Shown in pieces: positions 44,029-53,039 of a stretch of 64,000 nt of DNA (position 1 is the stretch's first letter; each line of letters begins with the position of its first letter). The notes beneath the pieces are model-generated. The model did not search any database. It had not been told where the DNA came from and saw only the letters and a list, made by a program, of their open reading frames with translations. The stretch covers positions 124,001-188,000 of the forward strand of contig CAYSPG010000002.1 of NCBI GenBank assembly GCA_964432885.1, in the 5' to 3' direction. The DNA comes from CAYSPG01 sp964432885 (lineage in GTDB: Bacteria; Bacteroidota; Bacteroidia; AKYH767-A; OLB10). Both the position numbers and the translations under genes were made by a program.

Positions 44029-45436
44029 TTTTTAGATTAGATAAATAAAACACAAGCCAGCACAGCCCAATTACATAAAACGGATACGCGGGTAAAAAAT
44101 ACCTTGACTCGGTAAGCCTTAAAACAACGGGATAAATAAGTGTAAAGTAAAACGCAGCAAGAGCTATGGAAGCGGTTATAAAATTAAAACGCCTTATGCA
44201 TTTAAACAACATTATAATTAATCCGGCAAAACCACAAAACAAAATAAGCAAATACAAAATTGAATAACCGGCCTTAATGATAAACTCAACTGTATTTAAA
44301 TCGCCCGCAGGTTTGCTAAACAGATTGTAAGTGCCTGAGTGGATTAAAAATTTTTTTATCAAAATAAATCTTGACTTTACATGATATAAAAAAGGTTTTT
44401 CGGATTTTATAGAGGCTGTGTACGCATCAAATTTTTCAGCTATTCGCTTATCGGTTTCAACATCTTTATATAATGCACTGGCACTGTCATTCCATTGCAT
44501 TATTAATACGTTAAGCGATGAAAGGCTATCCATATTAAATTTCGATGTAAAAATGTATGATGGAAACACAACATCTTTTTTCACCTTCATTTCGCCAACC
44601 GGTTTTTTAAAAAAACTCATTTCGCTACCGGGATCCCAATGCACAACCGACCCACCAAACGATGAAACAAACTTTATCATGTTGCCATAATGTGTGGTTT
44701 CAATTTCTTTTTGATAGGTTGATTTGGTAAGAAAAAAAAAGCGATGGTGTTCATGGTAATTGCGCATTACCCATACCCCGTCAATCAAAATAAATGGCAG
44801 CAAAAAATACAACACCGGCTTAAAGCCTTCAAGTTTTTCTTGTCGATACCTGATAAAAATTAAAACAGAAATAATGGCAATTACAGGAGCAACAACCGGT
44901 TTTAAAAATACGGCCCATGTTAAAAACAAACCTGCCAAAAACAATTTAGCATTACTCAGTTGCTTGCTGCTTAAAAAATAAAAAGAAATGATTAATGCTG
45001 AAATGCAAAAACTTTCGGTAAGTAAAAACACATCCCATATTGAAACAAAGGTGCTTATCAGATAACATAAATAGGCTGTATAAAAAGCCCACGACTGCTC
45101 AATAATTCTGGAGGTAATAACGGCAAAAAAATAAACCGTAATACCTGACAGCAAAACCTGTAATACCAATAGTAAATTCATGGATGTGCATGAATCAAAA
45201 ACTATTCTAAGCACAAAATAAACTATTCCGTAACCAGGCATCCGGTAATCATCAAAGTATTTTCCGCTGGCAATAAAATTTTCGATAGGCTCAAGGTACG
45301 ATTGGGTATCCCCTCCTTCAATTGCAACTGTGTATTTATAAATGCGGTTTGTTCCAGCCAATTCGTTCACTTTATAAAAAGCAAATGCCGCCTTTATTAC
45401 AATGGCAATAGTTAGCAGCAAAAATTTATTTTTCAT
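44009..45436 (-). CDS. Integral-membrane glycosyltransferase (GT39/ArnT-like fold)
   Basis: 475 residues, about ten to eleven hydrophobic helices. An acidic pair follows helix 1 in the first periplasmic loop (VAIEGGDTQSYLEPI), which matches the GT-C fold with its catalytic Asp/Glu in loop 1. A soluble-looking segment (about 235-350) lies between helices. Such enzymes move sugars from polyprenyl-phosphate carriers to lipids or proteins at the outer face of the inner membrane. No polysaccharide cluster is attached; the YdcF-type gene precedes it on the same strand by 36 bp. Confidence 0.78.
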   Translation of the reverse strand: MKNKFLLLTIAIVIKAAFAFYKVNELAGTNRIYKYTVAIEGGDTQSYLEPIENFIASGKYFDDYRMPGYGIVYFVLRIVFDSCTSMNLLLVLQVLLSGITVYFFAVITSRIIEQSWAFYTAYLCYLISTFVSIWDVFLLTESFCISALIISFYFLSSKQLSNAKLFLAGLFLTWAVFLKPVVAPVIAIISVLIFIRYRQEKLEGFKPVLYFLLPFILIDGVWVMRNYHEHHRFFFLTKSTYQKEIETTHYGNMIKFVSSFGGSVVHWDPGSEMSFFKKPVGEMKVKKDVVFPSYIFTSKFNMDSLSSLNVLIMQWNDSASALYKDVETDKRIAEKFDAYTASIKSEKPFLYHVKSRFILIKKFLIHSGTYNLFSKPAGDLNTVEFIIKAGYSILYLLILFCGFAGLIIMLFKCIRRFNFITASIALAAFYFTLIYPVVLRLTESRYFLPAYPFYVIGLCWLVFYLSNLKNKKPVT

Positions 45437-45472
45437 GTCAGAAGCTGTTTTTTGGTTGATTGAAAATAGATA

Positions 45473-46237
45473 TTAAATATACCCTGCCATTTTATATGTA
45501 GCCATACCTACCCATTCATGAAACAGTAAATTCCAATATTGCAAAATTTCGGTATTAGGAATAATCAACCTGTCAGGAGTAAGGGTATTTTTTCCGGCAT
45601 GTTGGTCAACAGGAAAAGGTATCACATCTACTCCTTGCTTTTTGAAGCAAAGCACCGCACGCCTCATGTGAAATGCAGATGTTACAAGCACAAAGGGGCC
45701 TTTAAAATTATTTGCCTTTAACAGTTGTGCAGTGCATACTGCGTTTTCGTGTGTGTTTCTTGACTGGCTTTCAGCAAATACATGTGTGCTGTCAATTGTA
45801 AAACTAATCAAAAGATTTCTTAGCAAATCGGCCTCTTTAATATCGGTATAAACTAAACTGCCTGAACCGCTTGAAATAATGATGCGCTGTATTTTTCGTT
45901 TTTGATACAAGTCAAGTATTTGCATGAAACGGTCGACACCCTGGCCAAATGCAGGGCGTTGTGCTGTACTATTAAAATACCTGATGGCTCCGCCAAGCAT
46001 AATGCCAGCTTCATATTGCTTTAAAGTTTCAGGCTGTGTTACGGGGGGCTCCCACCCAAGCATTACCATGTTAAATATAAATGGGTTTGTAAAAAACAAG
46101 AGCATTGCGGCCGAAACCATCAACAATTTTTTTTTAAGCCCTGGCTTTTTTGAAAACAATGCCCACAGCAAACACACCAAAATCCAGGTAAGCGGAGAAA
46201 TTAAAAAGTCTAAAATTTTAGATAGAAGAAAAAACAT
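45473..46237 (-). CDS. YdcF/ElyC family (DUF218) membrane protein
   Basis: 254 residues. Two N-terminal hydrophobic helices (FLLSKILDFLISPLTWILVC and LLMVSAAMLLFFTNPFIF) are followed by a DUF218 domain: AGIMLGGAI, IIISSGSG, ESQSRNTHENAV and LVTSAFHMRRAVLCF. E. coli ElyC, which shares this two-helix-plus-DUF218 layout, affects envelope/peptidoglycan carrier metabolism. Probably transcribed with the downstream glycosyltransferase. Confidence 0.9.
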   Translation of the reverse strand: MFFLLSKILDFLISPLTWILVCLLWALFSKKPGLKKKLLMVSAAMLLFFTNPFIFNMVMLGWEPPVTQPETLKQYEAGIMLGGAIRYFNSTAQRPAFGQGVDRFMQILDLYQKRKIQRIIISSGSGSLVYTDIKEADLLRNLLISFTIDSTHVFAESQSRNTHENAVCTAQLLKANNFKGPFVLVTSAFHMRRAVLCFKKQGVDVIPFPVDQHAGKNTLTPDRLIIPNTEILQYWNLLFHEWVGMATYKMAGYI

Positions 46238-46345
46238 ATCTGCAAAAATGAGAAAGTTATTTTACAAACATCACGAATAATTAAATCAGTAGGTTAATAA
46301 TTTTTTTTTGCACCTCATTCCATTTACCTATTCAATCAAAAATTG

Positions 46346-46353
46346 TAGGTTTG
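46346..46353 (+). promoter_or_regulatory. Putative -7 box for phoH
   Basis: TAGGTTTG matches TAnnTTTG, 22 bp before the TTG start at 46376. Confidence 0.5.
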
Positions 46354-46375
46354 TGTCATAAAATAATTTAAACCG

Positions 46376-47329
46376 TTGAGCGAGCTTATCATTCCCATTG
46401 ACCTTGAAAACCCGGTTGCTTTTTTTGGTGTAAACGATAGCAACCTTGATTTAATCCGAAAAAAATTTCCAGCTTTTAGAATAGTAGCACGCGGAAACGA
46501 AATAAAAATTTTGGGTGCCGAGGATAAACTTGAATCAGTAGCGAAAAAAATTATAGAAATGCTGACTTACTTTCAGCATTATGGCAAACTGGATGCAACA
46601 GCACTTGAAGATTTATTGGGCGAGATTCCGGCAAAAAATTCAGCCACATCAATAAATGCCAAAGAAGAAAATGGAAATGATGTGCTTGTGTATGGAACCT
46701 CGGGCACTATTGTAAAGGCGCGCACAGCCAACCAGCGAAAAATGGTTGAAGCTTGTATTGACAACGATATTGTTTTTGCCATTGGTCCTGCCGGCACAGG
46801 CAAAACGTACACTGCAGTTGCGCTTGCTGTACGTGCACTTAAAAACAAAGAGATTAAACGCATAGTGCTTACACGACCTGCTGTAGAGGCTGGCGAAAAC
46901 TTAGGTTTTTTACCAGGTGATTTAAAAGAAAAAATTGATCCCTACCTGCGTCCTCTTTACGATGCATTGTTTGATATGATACCCGGTGAAAAATTAAAAA
47001 CATTTTTAGAAAACGGCATAATAGAAGTAGCTCCGCTTGCGTTTATGCGTGGCCGAACGCTTGATAATGCATTTGTAATATTGGACGAAGCGCAAAATGC
47101 AACCGAAAGTCAACTTAAAATGTTTTTAACACGCATGGGGCCTTCGGCAAAATTTATTGTTACCGGTGATGTTACTCAAATTGATTTGCCAAGCAAACAA
47201 CCATCGGGGCTTATACAGGCCGATAAAATTTTAAAAAACATTAACCGTATTCAATTCATATTTCTTGACCATACCGATGTGGTTCGTCACAAATTGGTGC
47301 GTGAGATAATAAGAGCATATCATAATTAA
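46376..47329 (+). CDS. PhoH-family ATPase, TTG start
   Basis: 317 residues, family length. Walker A GPAGTGKTYTA, Walker B VILDEAQNA, plus TRPAVEAGENLGFLPGDL and FIVTGDVTQIDLP, all diagnostic of PhoH-like proteins, cytoplasmic NTPases connected with RNA metabolism. The start must be TTG: an in-frame TAA lies four codons upstream and the next ATG is more than 60 codons inside conserved sequence (IPIDLENPVAFFGVNDSN is normal N-terminal PhoH sequence). The first codons are TTG AGC GAG. Confidence 0.94.
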   Translation: MSELIIPIDLENPVAFFGVNDSNLDLIRKKFPAFRIVARGNEIKILGAEDKLESVAKKIIEMLTYFQHYGKLDATALEDLLGEIPAKNSATSINAKEENGNDVLVYGTSGTIVKARTANQRKMVEACIDNDIVFAIGPAGTGKTYTAVALAVRALKNKEIKRIVLTRPAVEAGENLGFLPGDLKEKIDPYLRPLYDALFDMIPGEKLKTFLENGIIEVAPLAFMRGRTLDNAFVILDEAQNATESQLKMFLTRMGPSAKFIVTGDVTQIDLPSKQPSGLIQADKILKNINRIQFIFLDHTDVVRHKLVREIIRAYHN

Positions 47330-47390
47330 ATTATTTTTTTCACCTGATTTGGTATTTATAATCTTGAACAGCGATATCTATTAAAAAAAA

Positions 47391-47398
47391 TACATTTG
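47391..47398 (+). promoter_or_regulatory. Putative -7 box abutting the GT2 start codon
   Basis: TACATTTG matches TAnnTTTG and ends two bases before the TTG start at 47401. If it is used, the transcript begins at or around the start codon itself. Confidence 0.4.
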
Positions 47399-47400
47399 AA

Positions 47401-49374
47401 TTGAGCACACCGCTTTCAGTCATCATTGTAAATTATAACGTAAAGCACTTTCTTGAGCAGTGCCTGCTATCGGTTTTAAAAGCTTCAAAAAATTTAACTA
47501 CCGAAGTTATTGTTGTTGACAACAATTCTGTTGATGGTAGTGTTGAAATGGTGAAAAATAAATTTCCTCATGTTCATCTTATCGAAAACAAAACCAATAC
47601 AGGATTTTCTAAAGCAAACAACCAAGCCATCGAAATTTGCAGTGGACGTTTTATCTTACTTTTAAATCCTGACACGGTTGTTGAAGAAGATACATTTGAA
47701 AAAGTGGTAGCCTTTATGGATACACATGACGATGCAGGCGGATTGGGCGTACACATGATTGATGGCAAAGGACGTTTTCTTCCTGAATCGAAGCGGGGAT
47801 TACCAACACCTGCCGTAGCCTTTTATAAAATTTTTGGACTTGCTTCGCTGTTTCCAAAATCAAAATTATTTGGCCGCTATCACTTAGGATATCTTGATAA
47901 AAATAAAACACATAAGGTGGATGTGCTTAGTGGAGCATTTATGCTTTTACGAAAAACAGCACTTGATAAAACCGGATTGCTTGACGAAACATTTTTTATG
48001 TATGGCGAGGATATTGACCTTTCTTACCGCATAACTAAAGCAGGGTATAACAATTATTATTTTCCCGAAACAAAAATCATTCATTATAAAGGTGAAAGCA
48101 CAAAAAAAAGCAGCGTAAATTATGTTCGTGTTTTTTATAAAGCTATGGCCATATTTGCACAAAAACATTTTTCTCAAAGCCATGCTAAAACATTTTCATT
48201 GCTAATTAACCTTGCTATTTACTTGCGTGCATTTATATCAATAGCAAGTCGCTTTTTAGATAAGGCTTTGCTCCCATTACTTGACATTGTTTTTATTTAT
48301 GGTGGATACTTTATTATTAAAGAATACTGGGAGCAATATGTTAAGCAGCTCCACTACCCTGCTGTTTATATGTATGCGGTGGTACCAGCCTATGTGCTTA
48401 TATGGGTAATTGCATCTTACCTTACTGGCGGTTACGACAGGCCTATAAAAATTTCGAAAACTATACGTGGAATATTAAGCGGAACAGTTTTTATACTGGT
48501 AGTATATGCTTTGTTAAACGAACAGTATCGTTTTTCGCGCGCATTGATTATTATGAATACCGCATGGGCATGCCTTATTGCATCATTGATGCGGCTTGTA
48601 ATAAATGCAATGGGGTCAAAAAAACTTGCACTTGCCGGAGATGTAAAAAAACGACTGATAATTGTTGCTGATACCGATGATGCAAAAAGAATTTTATCGC
48701 TTTTGCAACTTACCGGCAGCAGTACCAACTTTGTAGGTTATGTGCAAGCCGGTAAAACAGATTTTAATGATGAGCTACATGATTTTAAATTGGGAACACT
48801 AAACCAGTTAAATGAAATTATTGAAGTGTATGGTGCTGATGAAGTTATTTTTAGTGCAAAAAACTTAAGCTCGCAGGCAATAATTGACCAAATGCTTGCT
48901 GTACGAAGCCGCGATGTTGAATATAAAATTGCACCGCCCGAAAGCATGTTTATAATTGGAAGCAATTCAATAAACGATAAAGGAGATTTTTATTTTGTTG
49001 ATGTAAACACCATTAACAATCCCGTACACAAGCGCAACAAACGCATTTTTGACCTTGTTGCTACAGGCGTATTGCTTGCATCTTTTCCGCTACTGATTTT
49101 TGTTGTTAAAAATTTTGTTGGTTTTTTAGGCAATGCCATTGGCGTATTGTTTGGTTCATTAACATGGGTGGCACCACACACTGATGCAGATAACCCATTA
49201 AATAAGATATTTAAAAAAGGTGTTTTGTCTCCGGCTGACGGGCTTTCGTTTTCACAAGAAAACAAACTTTGGGTTTCGCGCTTAAATGCAATTTATGCTA
49301 AGGAGTATAAAGCCACCAACGACATGCAAATAATTTGGCGCAATTTAAAATGGCTTGGAAAAAAGCAGGCTTAA
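47401..49374 (+). CDS. GT2 glycosyltransferase fused to a shortened polyprenyl glycosylphosphotransferase-like half
   Basis: 657 residues, TTG start (in-frame TGA at 47365; first internal ATG near residue 50, within the GT2 fold). Residues 1-~250 are GT2: LSVIIVNYNVKHFLEQCLLS, VIVVDNNSVDGS, ILLLNPDTVVEED, FFMYGEDIDLSYR. Then come four hydrophobic helices (about 285-405), a Rossmann/CoA-binding-3-like segment (KRLIIVADTDDAKRILSLLQ, ~425-530) and a part resembling bacterial sugar transferases (HKRNKRIFDLVATGVLLASF to the end, with GVLSPADGLSF and YAKEYKATNDMQIIWRNLKW). The middle of the sugar-transferase domain, where its catalytic acidic residues normally lie, seems to be missing. Function of the GT2 half is likely real; the second half may be structural. 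Confidence 0.83.
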   Translation: MSTPLSVIIVNYNVKHFLEQCLLSVLKASKNLTTEVIVVDNNSVDGSVEMVKNKFPHVHLIENKTNTGFSKANNQAIEICSGRFILLLNPDTVVEEDTFEKVVAFMDTHDDAGGLGVHMIDGKGRFLPESKRGLPTPAVAFYKIFGLASLFPKSKLFGRYHLGYLDKNKTHKVDVLSGAFMLLRKTALDKTGLLDETFFMYGEDIDLSYRITKAGYNNYYFPETKIIHYKGESTKKSSVNYVRVFYKAMAIFAQKHFSQSHAKTFSLLINLAIYLRAFISIASRFLDKALLPLLDIVFIYGGYFIIKEYWEQYVKQLHYPAVYMYAVVPAYVLIWVIASYLTGGYDRPIKISKTIRGILSGTVFILVVYALLNEQYRFSRALIIMNTAWACLIASLMRLVINAMGSKKLALAGDVKKRLIIVADTDDAKRILSLLQLTGSSTNFVGYVQAGKTDFNDELHDFKLGTLNQLNEIIEVYGADEVIFSAKNLSSQAIIDQMLAVRSRDVEYKIAPPESMFIIGSNSINDKGDFYFVDVNTINNPVHKRNKRIFDLVATGVLLASFPLLIFVVKNFVGFLGNAIGVLFGSLTWVAPHTDADNPLNKIFKKGVLSPADGLSFSQENKLWVSRLNAIYAKEYKATNDMQIIWRNLKWLGKKQA

Positions 49375-49378
49375 GCAA

Positions 49379-50404
49379 CTAAGCTTCGTTTTCAATGTAC
49401 TCTTCTTTGTAAATTTTAACCAGGATTAAAAAATAAGAAATTAAAAGTGGCCCGAATATTACACCCGGCACACCAAACAGTTCAATGCCCATTATTACAC
49501 CCAACACTGTTATTAGAGGGTGTACATCAGCAAACTTTTTTTGAAACGTAAATCTGAAAATATTATCAATGCCTGAAATTATTATAACTCCAAAAATTAA
49601 AATTCCCCACCCTTGCCAAATCAATCCTTGCGAGAGTTGATAAATACCCGCAGGCAACCATATTAGAGCTGTGCCAACCATAGGAACAAACGAAAAAAAA
49701 CCAGTGATGATTCCCCAAAACAATGGCTCACTTAACCCAAAAATCCAATAGCTCAGTGCCGCAAGCAATCCTTGCACAACAGCAAGCAGCGGAGCACCTA
49801 TTGCATTTGAATATGTTTGTGATTTTAGTTCTTGTGAAAATCTTGAAATATTTTTTGGGCTCATGGGTATGTACTTAAACAACATCTGCTCTGTTTTGCC
49901 CGTATTTTTTAGCAAGTAATAAAGCACTAGATACATAATGGCAATTTTACCTAATGTATTAAACGTTCCGCTTAAAATGGTTGTAAAATATTCAGACGAT
50001 TTTTGCTGTAATGCCTGAAGATTTTCTTTATTAAATATATCCATTCCCGTTTTTTGAAACACCGAGCTTTGCACCTTATCTAAAAAATGAAACACCAGTG
50101 AGGTATCGCTAAAAAAAACCGAAACCTTTGGAATGAACATCTGAAGCATTATGTAAGTGGGTATTAGCACCACAAAAAAACTTGCAAGCAAAATCACAAC
50201 GGTTGCGCTGCCCGGTTTCCATCCCTTGGTGTGTAGCAAATAAAACATTACCGGTCTGAAAAGAACATACAGCATTATTGCACCCAGCGTTGCATCAATA
50301 AAATTTCGGAGCGAATTTGTTATTAAAAAACCCAACACTATTATTATCAATATAAAAACATACTGAAGCATTTTATGCCTTCCATTTGTATCGGTATTGT
50401 TCAT
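49379..50404 (-). CDS. AI-2E family transporter (PerM-like permease)
   Basis: 341 residues with about eight hydrophobic helices. The family pattern is seen in LGFLITNSLRNFIDATLGAI, LLAVVQGLLAALSYWIFGL, GIITGFFSFVPMVGTALIWLP and GVPGVIFGPLLISYFLILVKIY. The family includes AI-2 exporter TqsA, PerM and Na+/H+ antiporters, so the substrate is open. The start is 20 bp downstream of the saccharopine dehydrogenase-like gene, same strand, so they are probably co-transcribed. Its stop faces the GT2 stop with only 4 bp between. Confidence 0.9.
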   Translation of the reverse strand: MNNTDTNGRHKMLQYVFILIIIVLGFLITNSLRNFIDATLGAIMLYVLFRPVMFYLLHTKGWKPGSATVVILLASFFVVLIPTYIMLQMFIPKVSVFFSDTSLVFHFLDKVQSSVFQKTGMDIFNKENLQALQQKSSEYFTTILSGTFNTLGKIAIMYLVLYYLLKNTGKTEQMLFKYIPMSPKNISRFSQELKSQTYSNAIGAPLLAVVQGLLAALSYWIFGLSEPLFWGIITGFFSFVPMVGTALIWLPAGIYQLSQGLIWQGWGILIFGVIIISGIDNIFRFTFQKKFADVHPLITVLGVIMGIELFGVPGVIFGPLLISYFLILVKIYKEEYIENEA

Positions 50405-50424
50405 GCGCTTATTTTTTTTAATTT

Positions 50425-51753
50425 TTAAATAACTTTTTCTGTAAAATAAATTCCTGCCTCTTTTAGTTCGCTAAGCACAGGCTCATACATTTCATTTTCA
50501 ACCGGAATATGAACTCCTTTTGCATTTATCTTTTTATTCAAAATATTTTTTGCGGCAATTGCCAGAGGCAAGCCAACAGTTTTTGACATGGCAGTGGCAA
50601 TATTGTTTTCGCCCTTACATACAAGCGATGATTTTAATGTGTAATTCTTTTGATTAATGCTGTATTCAAATATGTGTTGCATTACTATCATATCCAAATC
50701 AGTTGGTTTTAGCACCCACTTGTTTTCAAGCAGGTGCTGAAGTATTTGAGCCGGTGTTGCACTGCTCAATCCAATTTTTTCTTTGCTTAATATTCCAGTC
50801 CATTGTATCAGTTCCAAATCCTTTTCAATATTTTTCTTTCCCGTAAAATATTTTTTCAAGTCACCTTCTGCATTGCCGGTTGCGTTTGGAATAAACGATG
50901 TAATAAATTGCTCATAACTTAAGCTTTCACAGTTTTCTATTTTAAATGTGTCATCCGTTAATCCCAGCTTTACAAAAACATCCCATGCGCTGCAAAAACC
51001 GGTACATCTAAGTGTTCCGCGCAACAAAGTTGGTATCGAATCAATTTTATAAATATGCCGGTACGATATTGAATCTCGGTTTGCATAGCCTTCAAAACTT
51101 CCGGCATCATCTATCTCAACTTTTTGGGCCTCGGCAAACAGATTATGGTACGGAATAAATTTAAAATTACCATTTTGAATATAACGTGCCACACCCTGCC
51201 CTGCCAAAATAACGTTGCGTGGATTCCATGAAAACTTATAACCCCATGGGTTATCATTACACTCAGGTGCCACCAGCCCGCCTGTGTATGATTTAAAACT
51301 AAGCAATTGTGCCCCGCGTGTTTTTAAATCATCAATTATTTGCATTGCCGACATGTGGTCAATGCCAGGGTCAAGGCCGCACTCATTTAAAAAAATTAAT
51401 CCGCTTTTTTTTACCTCGTCATGTAGTTGTTGCATTTGAGTTGATACATACGATGCTGTAACAAGATTTTTTTTTAGCTTAACACATTCAACCGCTACCA
51501 AATGATGAAGCGAAGGAGGCAACAGGGATATTACAATGTCGGCATCTGCAATTGCACTTTGGCTATTGCTGCTATCGTTTATATCAAATGTTATTGGCTT
51601 TGCATGCAACCGGTTTTTTACTTTTTCTTCTGCTGTCTGAATTGAAAAATCGCCAACAGTAACAAACCAATTTTGCTGCTGCGCATTTTCAATAAAATAA
51701 TTTATCAGGTGATACGAAGACTTGCCTGCACCAAGAACTAAAACTTTACGCAT
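50425..51753 (-). CDS. Saccharopine dehydrogenase family oxidoreductase (Lys9-like)
   Basis: 442 residues from the ATG at 51753 (an upstream TTG would add three residues before the Rossmann start). NAD(P)-binding MRKVLVLGAGKSS, then ADIVISLLPPSLHHLVAVEC, LIFLNECGLDPGIDHMSA and the C-terminal catalytic fold (SYTGGLVAPECNDNPWGYKF, TLLRGTLRCTGFCSAW). This is the glutamate-forming saccharopine dehydrogenase/LYS9 type; in bacteria such enzymes serve lysine breakdown or polyamine routes. No neighbour settles which one. Confidence 0.88.
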   Translation of the reverse strand: MRKVLVLGAGKSSYHLINYFIENAQQQNWFVTVGDFSIQTAEEKVKNRLHAKPITFDINDSSNSQSAIADADIVISLLPPSLHHLVAVECVKLKKNLVTASYVSTQMQQLHDEVKKSGLIFLNECGLDPGIDHMSAMQIIDDLKTRGAQLLSFKSYTGGLVAPECNDNPWGYKFSWNPRNVILAGQGVARYIQNGNFKFIPYHNLFAEAQKVEIDDAGSFEGYANRDSISYRHIYKIDSIPTLLRGTLRCTGFCSAWDVFVKLGLTDDTFKIENCESLSYEQFITSFIPNATGNAEGDLKKYFTGKKNIEKDLELIQWTGILSKEKIGLSSATPAQILQHLLENKWVLKPTDLDMIVMQHIFEYSINQKNYTLKSSLVCKGENNIATAMSKTVGLPLAIAAKNILNKKINAKGVHIPVENEMYEPVLSELKEAGIYFTEKVI

Positions 51754-51887
51754 ATTTAACAAACTAAATTTTTATACAAAACAAATAAAACAATTTTCAG
51801 CAAACATATTGTATCTGTAATGGTTATTAAGTGATTTTAATTTATTTTTTGCAATAAATGTTTCACACCTTACAATCTGTGCTTTAG

Positions 51888-51895
51888 TATCTTTG
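51888..51895 (+). promoter_or_regulatory. Putative -7 box for the shikimate operon
   Basis: TATCTTTG matches TAnnTTTG, 14 bp before the ATG of the DAHP synthase gene at 51910. No leader peptide or attenuator hairpin was seen between them. Confidence 0.55.
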
Positions 51896-51909
51896 CCATC
51901 AATAGTAGT

Positions 51910-53010
51910 ATGACAATAAAAAACTTTCATCCCACCTTATTGCAGGTGCAAAGGCCGTTGCTGATTGCCGGCCCGTGCAGTGCCGAAAGCAGTGAGCAGG
52001 TTTTTAAAACTGCCGAGGCGCTAAAAAACTCAGGCGCGCACATCATACGTGCAAGTGCGTGGAAGCCACGCTCGAGACCCGAAGCATTTGAAGGATACGG
52101 TGCCGAAGCGTTAAGCTGGATGAATCATGCACAAAAACATTTCGGCATACCTTTTATAACCGAAGTAGCAAACCCCAAACATGTTGAGCTTGCACTTAAG
52201 CATAGCATTACAATGCTTTGGATTGGTGCACGTACCACAGTAAACCCTTTTCTTGTACAAGAAATTGCGGAGGCATTGCGTGGTACTGACACAGCTGTAT
52301 TTGTAAAAAACCCTGTTAACCCCGACCTTAATTTATGGATTGGTGGTATCGAACGTTTTTTCAAAACAGGATTGACAAAGGTGGCCGCCATTCATCGTGG
52401 ATTTTCGAGCTACGAAAACCATATTTACCGCAATAAGCCCAACTGGGAAATTTCAATTGCGCTGCGCATGCAGATGCCACACGTACCACTTGTATGCGAC
52501 CCAAGTCATATTTGCGGCAATACTCAAATGCTGCAATATGTTTCGCAAGTGGCTATGGATTTGCAATATGACGGGCTTATGATTGAATCGCACATTAACC
52601 CCTCGTTAGCATTAAGCGATGCCAAACAGCAAATCACACCGGCTGATTTTAATCAGCTTGTTCAAAAACTGGTTATTCGCCAGGCCAATGTTGCCGATGC
52701 ATTTGAACTTAGCAAACTGGAAGACCTTCGCGACAGGATTGACGAAATTGATGATGACATCATTGACACACTTGCAAAACGTATGCAGGTGGCGCGGCTT
52801 ATTGGCAGTTATAAAAACGAAAACAACATGGCTATTTTACAGCCCGAACGATGGAAAGAAATTTTGGAAACACGAACGCAATCAGGAACCGAAAAAAAAC
52901 TTACACGCGATTTTATTTTAAAACTTTACAGTCTTATTCACCAGGAATCAATTTTTCAACAAACCAGCCAGATGATAAACACCGGTAATGTAGCAGATAA
53001 AAAAAACTGA
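51910..53010 (+). CDS. Bifunctional DAHP synthase / chorismate mutase
   Basis: 366 residues. The DAHP synthase part (1-~265, KDO8P-synthase-like type) has LLIAGPCSAESSEQ, RASAWKPRSRPEAFEGYG, WIGARTTVNPFLVQEIAEAL and PLVCDPSHICGNTQML. The chorismate mutase part (about 275-360, AroQ type) has LEDLRDRIDEIDDDIIDTLAKRM and LIGSYKNENNMAILQPERW. It catalyses the first shikimate step and the chorismate-to-prephenate step; the mutase half may provide feedback control of the synthase, as known for such fusions in Bacteroidota. First gene of an operon with aroB, aroA and a NadR-like kinase. Confidence 0.95.
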   Translation: MTIKNFHPTLLQVQRPLLIAGPCSAESSEQVFKTAEALKNSGAHIIRASAWKPRSRPEAFEGYGAEALSWMNHAQKHFGIPFITEVANPKHVELALKHSITMLWIGARTTVNPFLVQEIAEALRGTDTAVFVKNPVNPDLNLWIGGIERFFKTGLTKVAAIHRGFSSYENHIYRNKPNWEISIALRMQMPHVPLVCDPSHICGNTQMLQYVSQVAMDLQYDGLMIESHINPSLALSDAKQQITPADFNQLVQKLVIRQANVADAFELSKLEDLRDRIDEIDDDIIDTLAKRMQVARLIGSYKNENNMAILQPERWKEILETRTQSGTEKKLTRDFILKLYSLIHQESIFQQTSQMINTGNVADKKN

Positions 53011-53039
53011 TACTTTTAGGTATTAATGAGGCCGTATGC

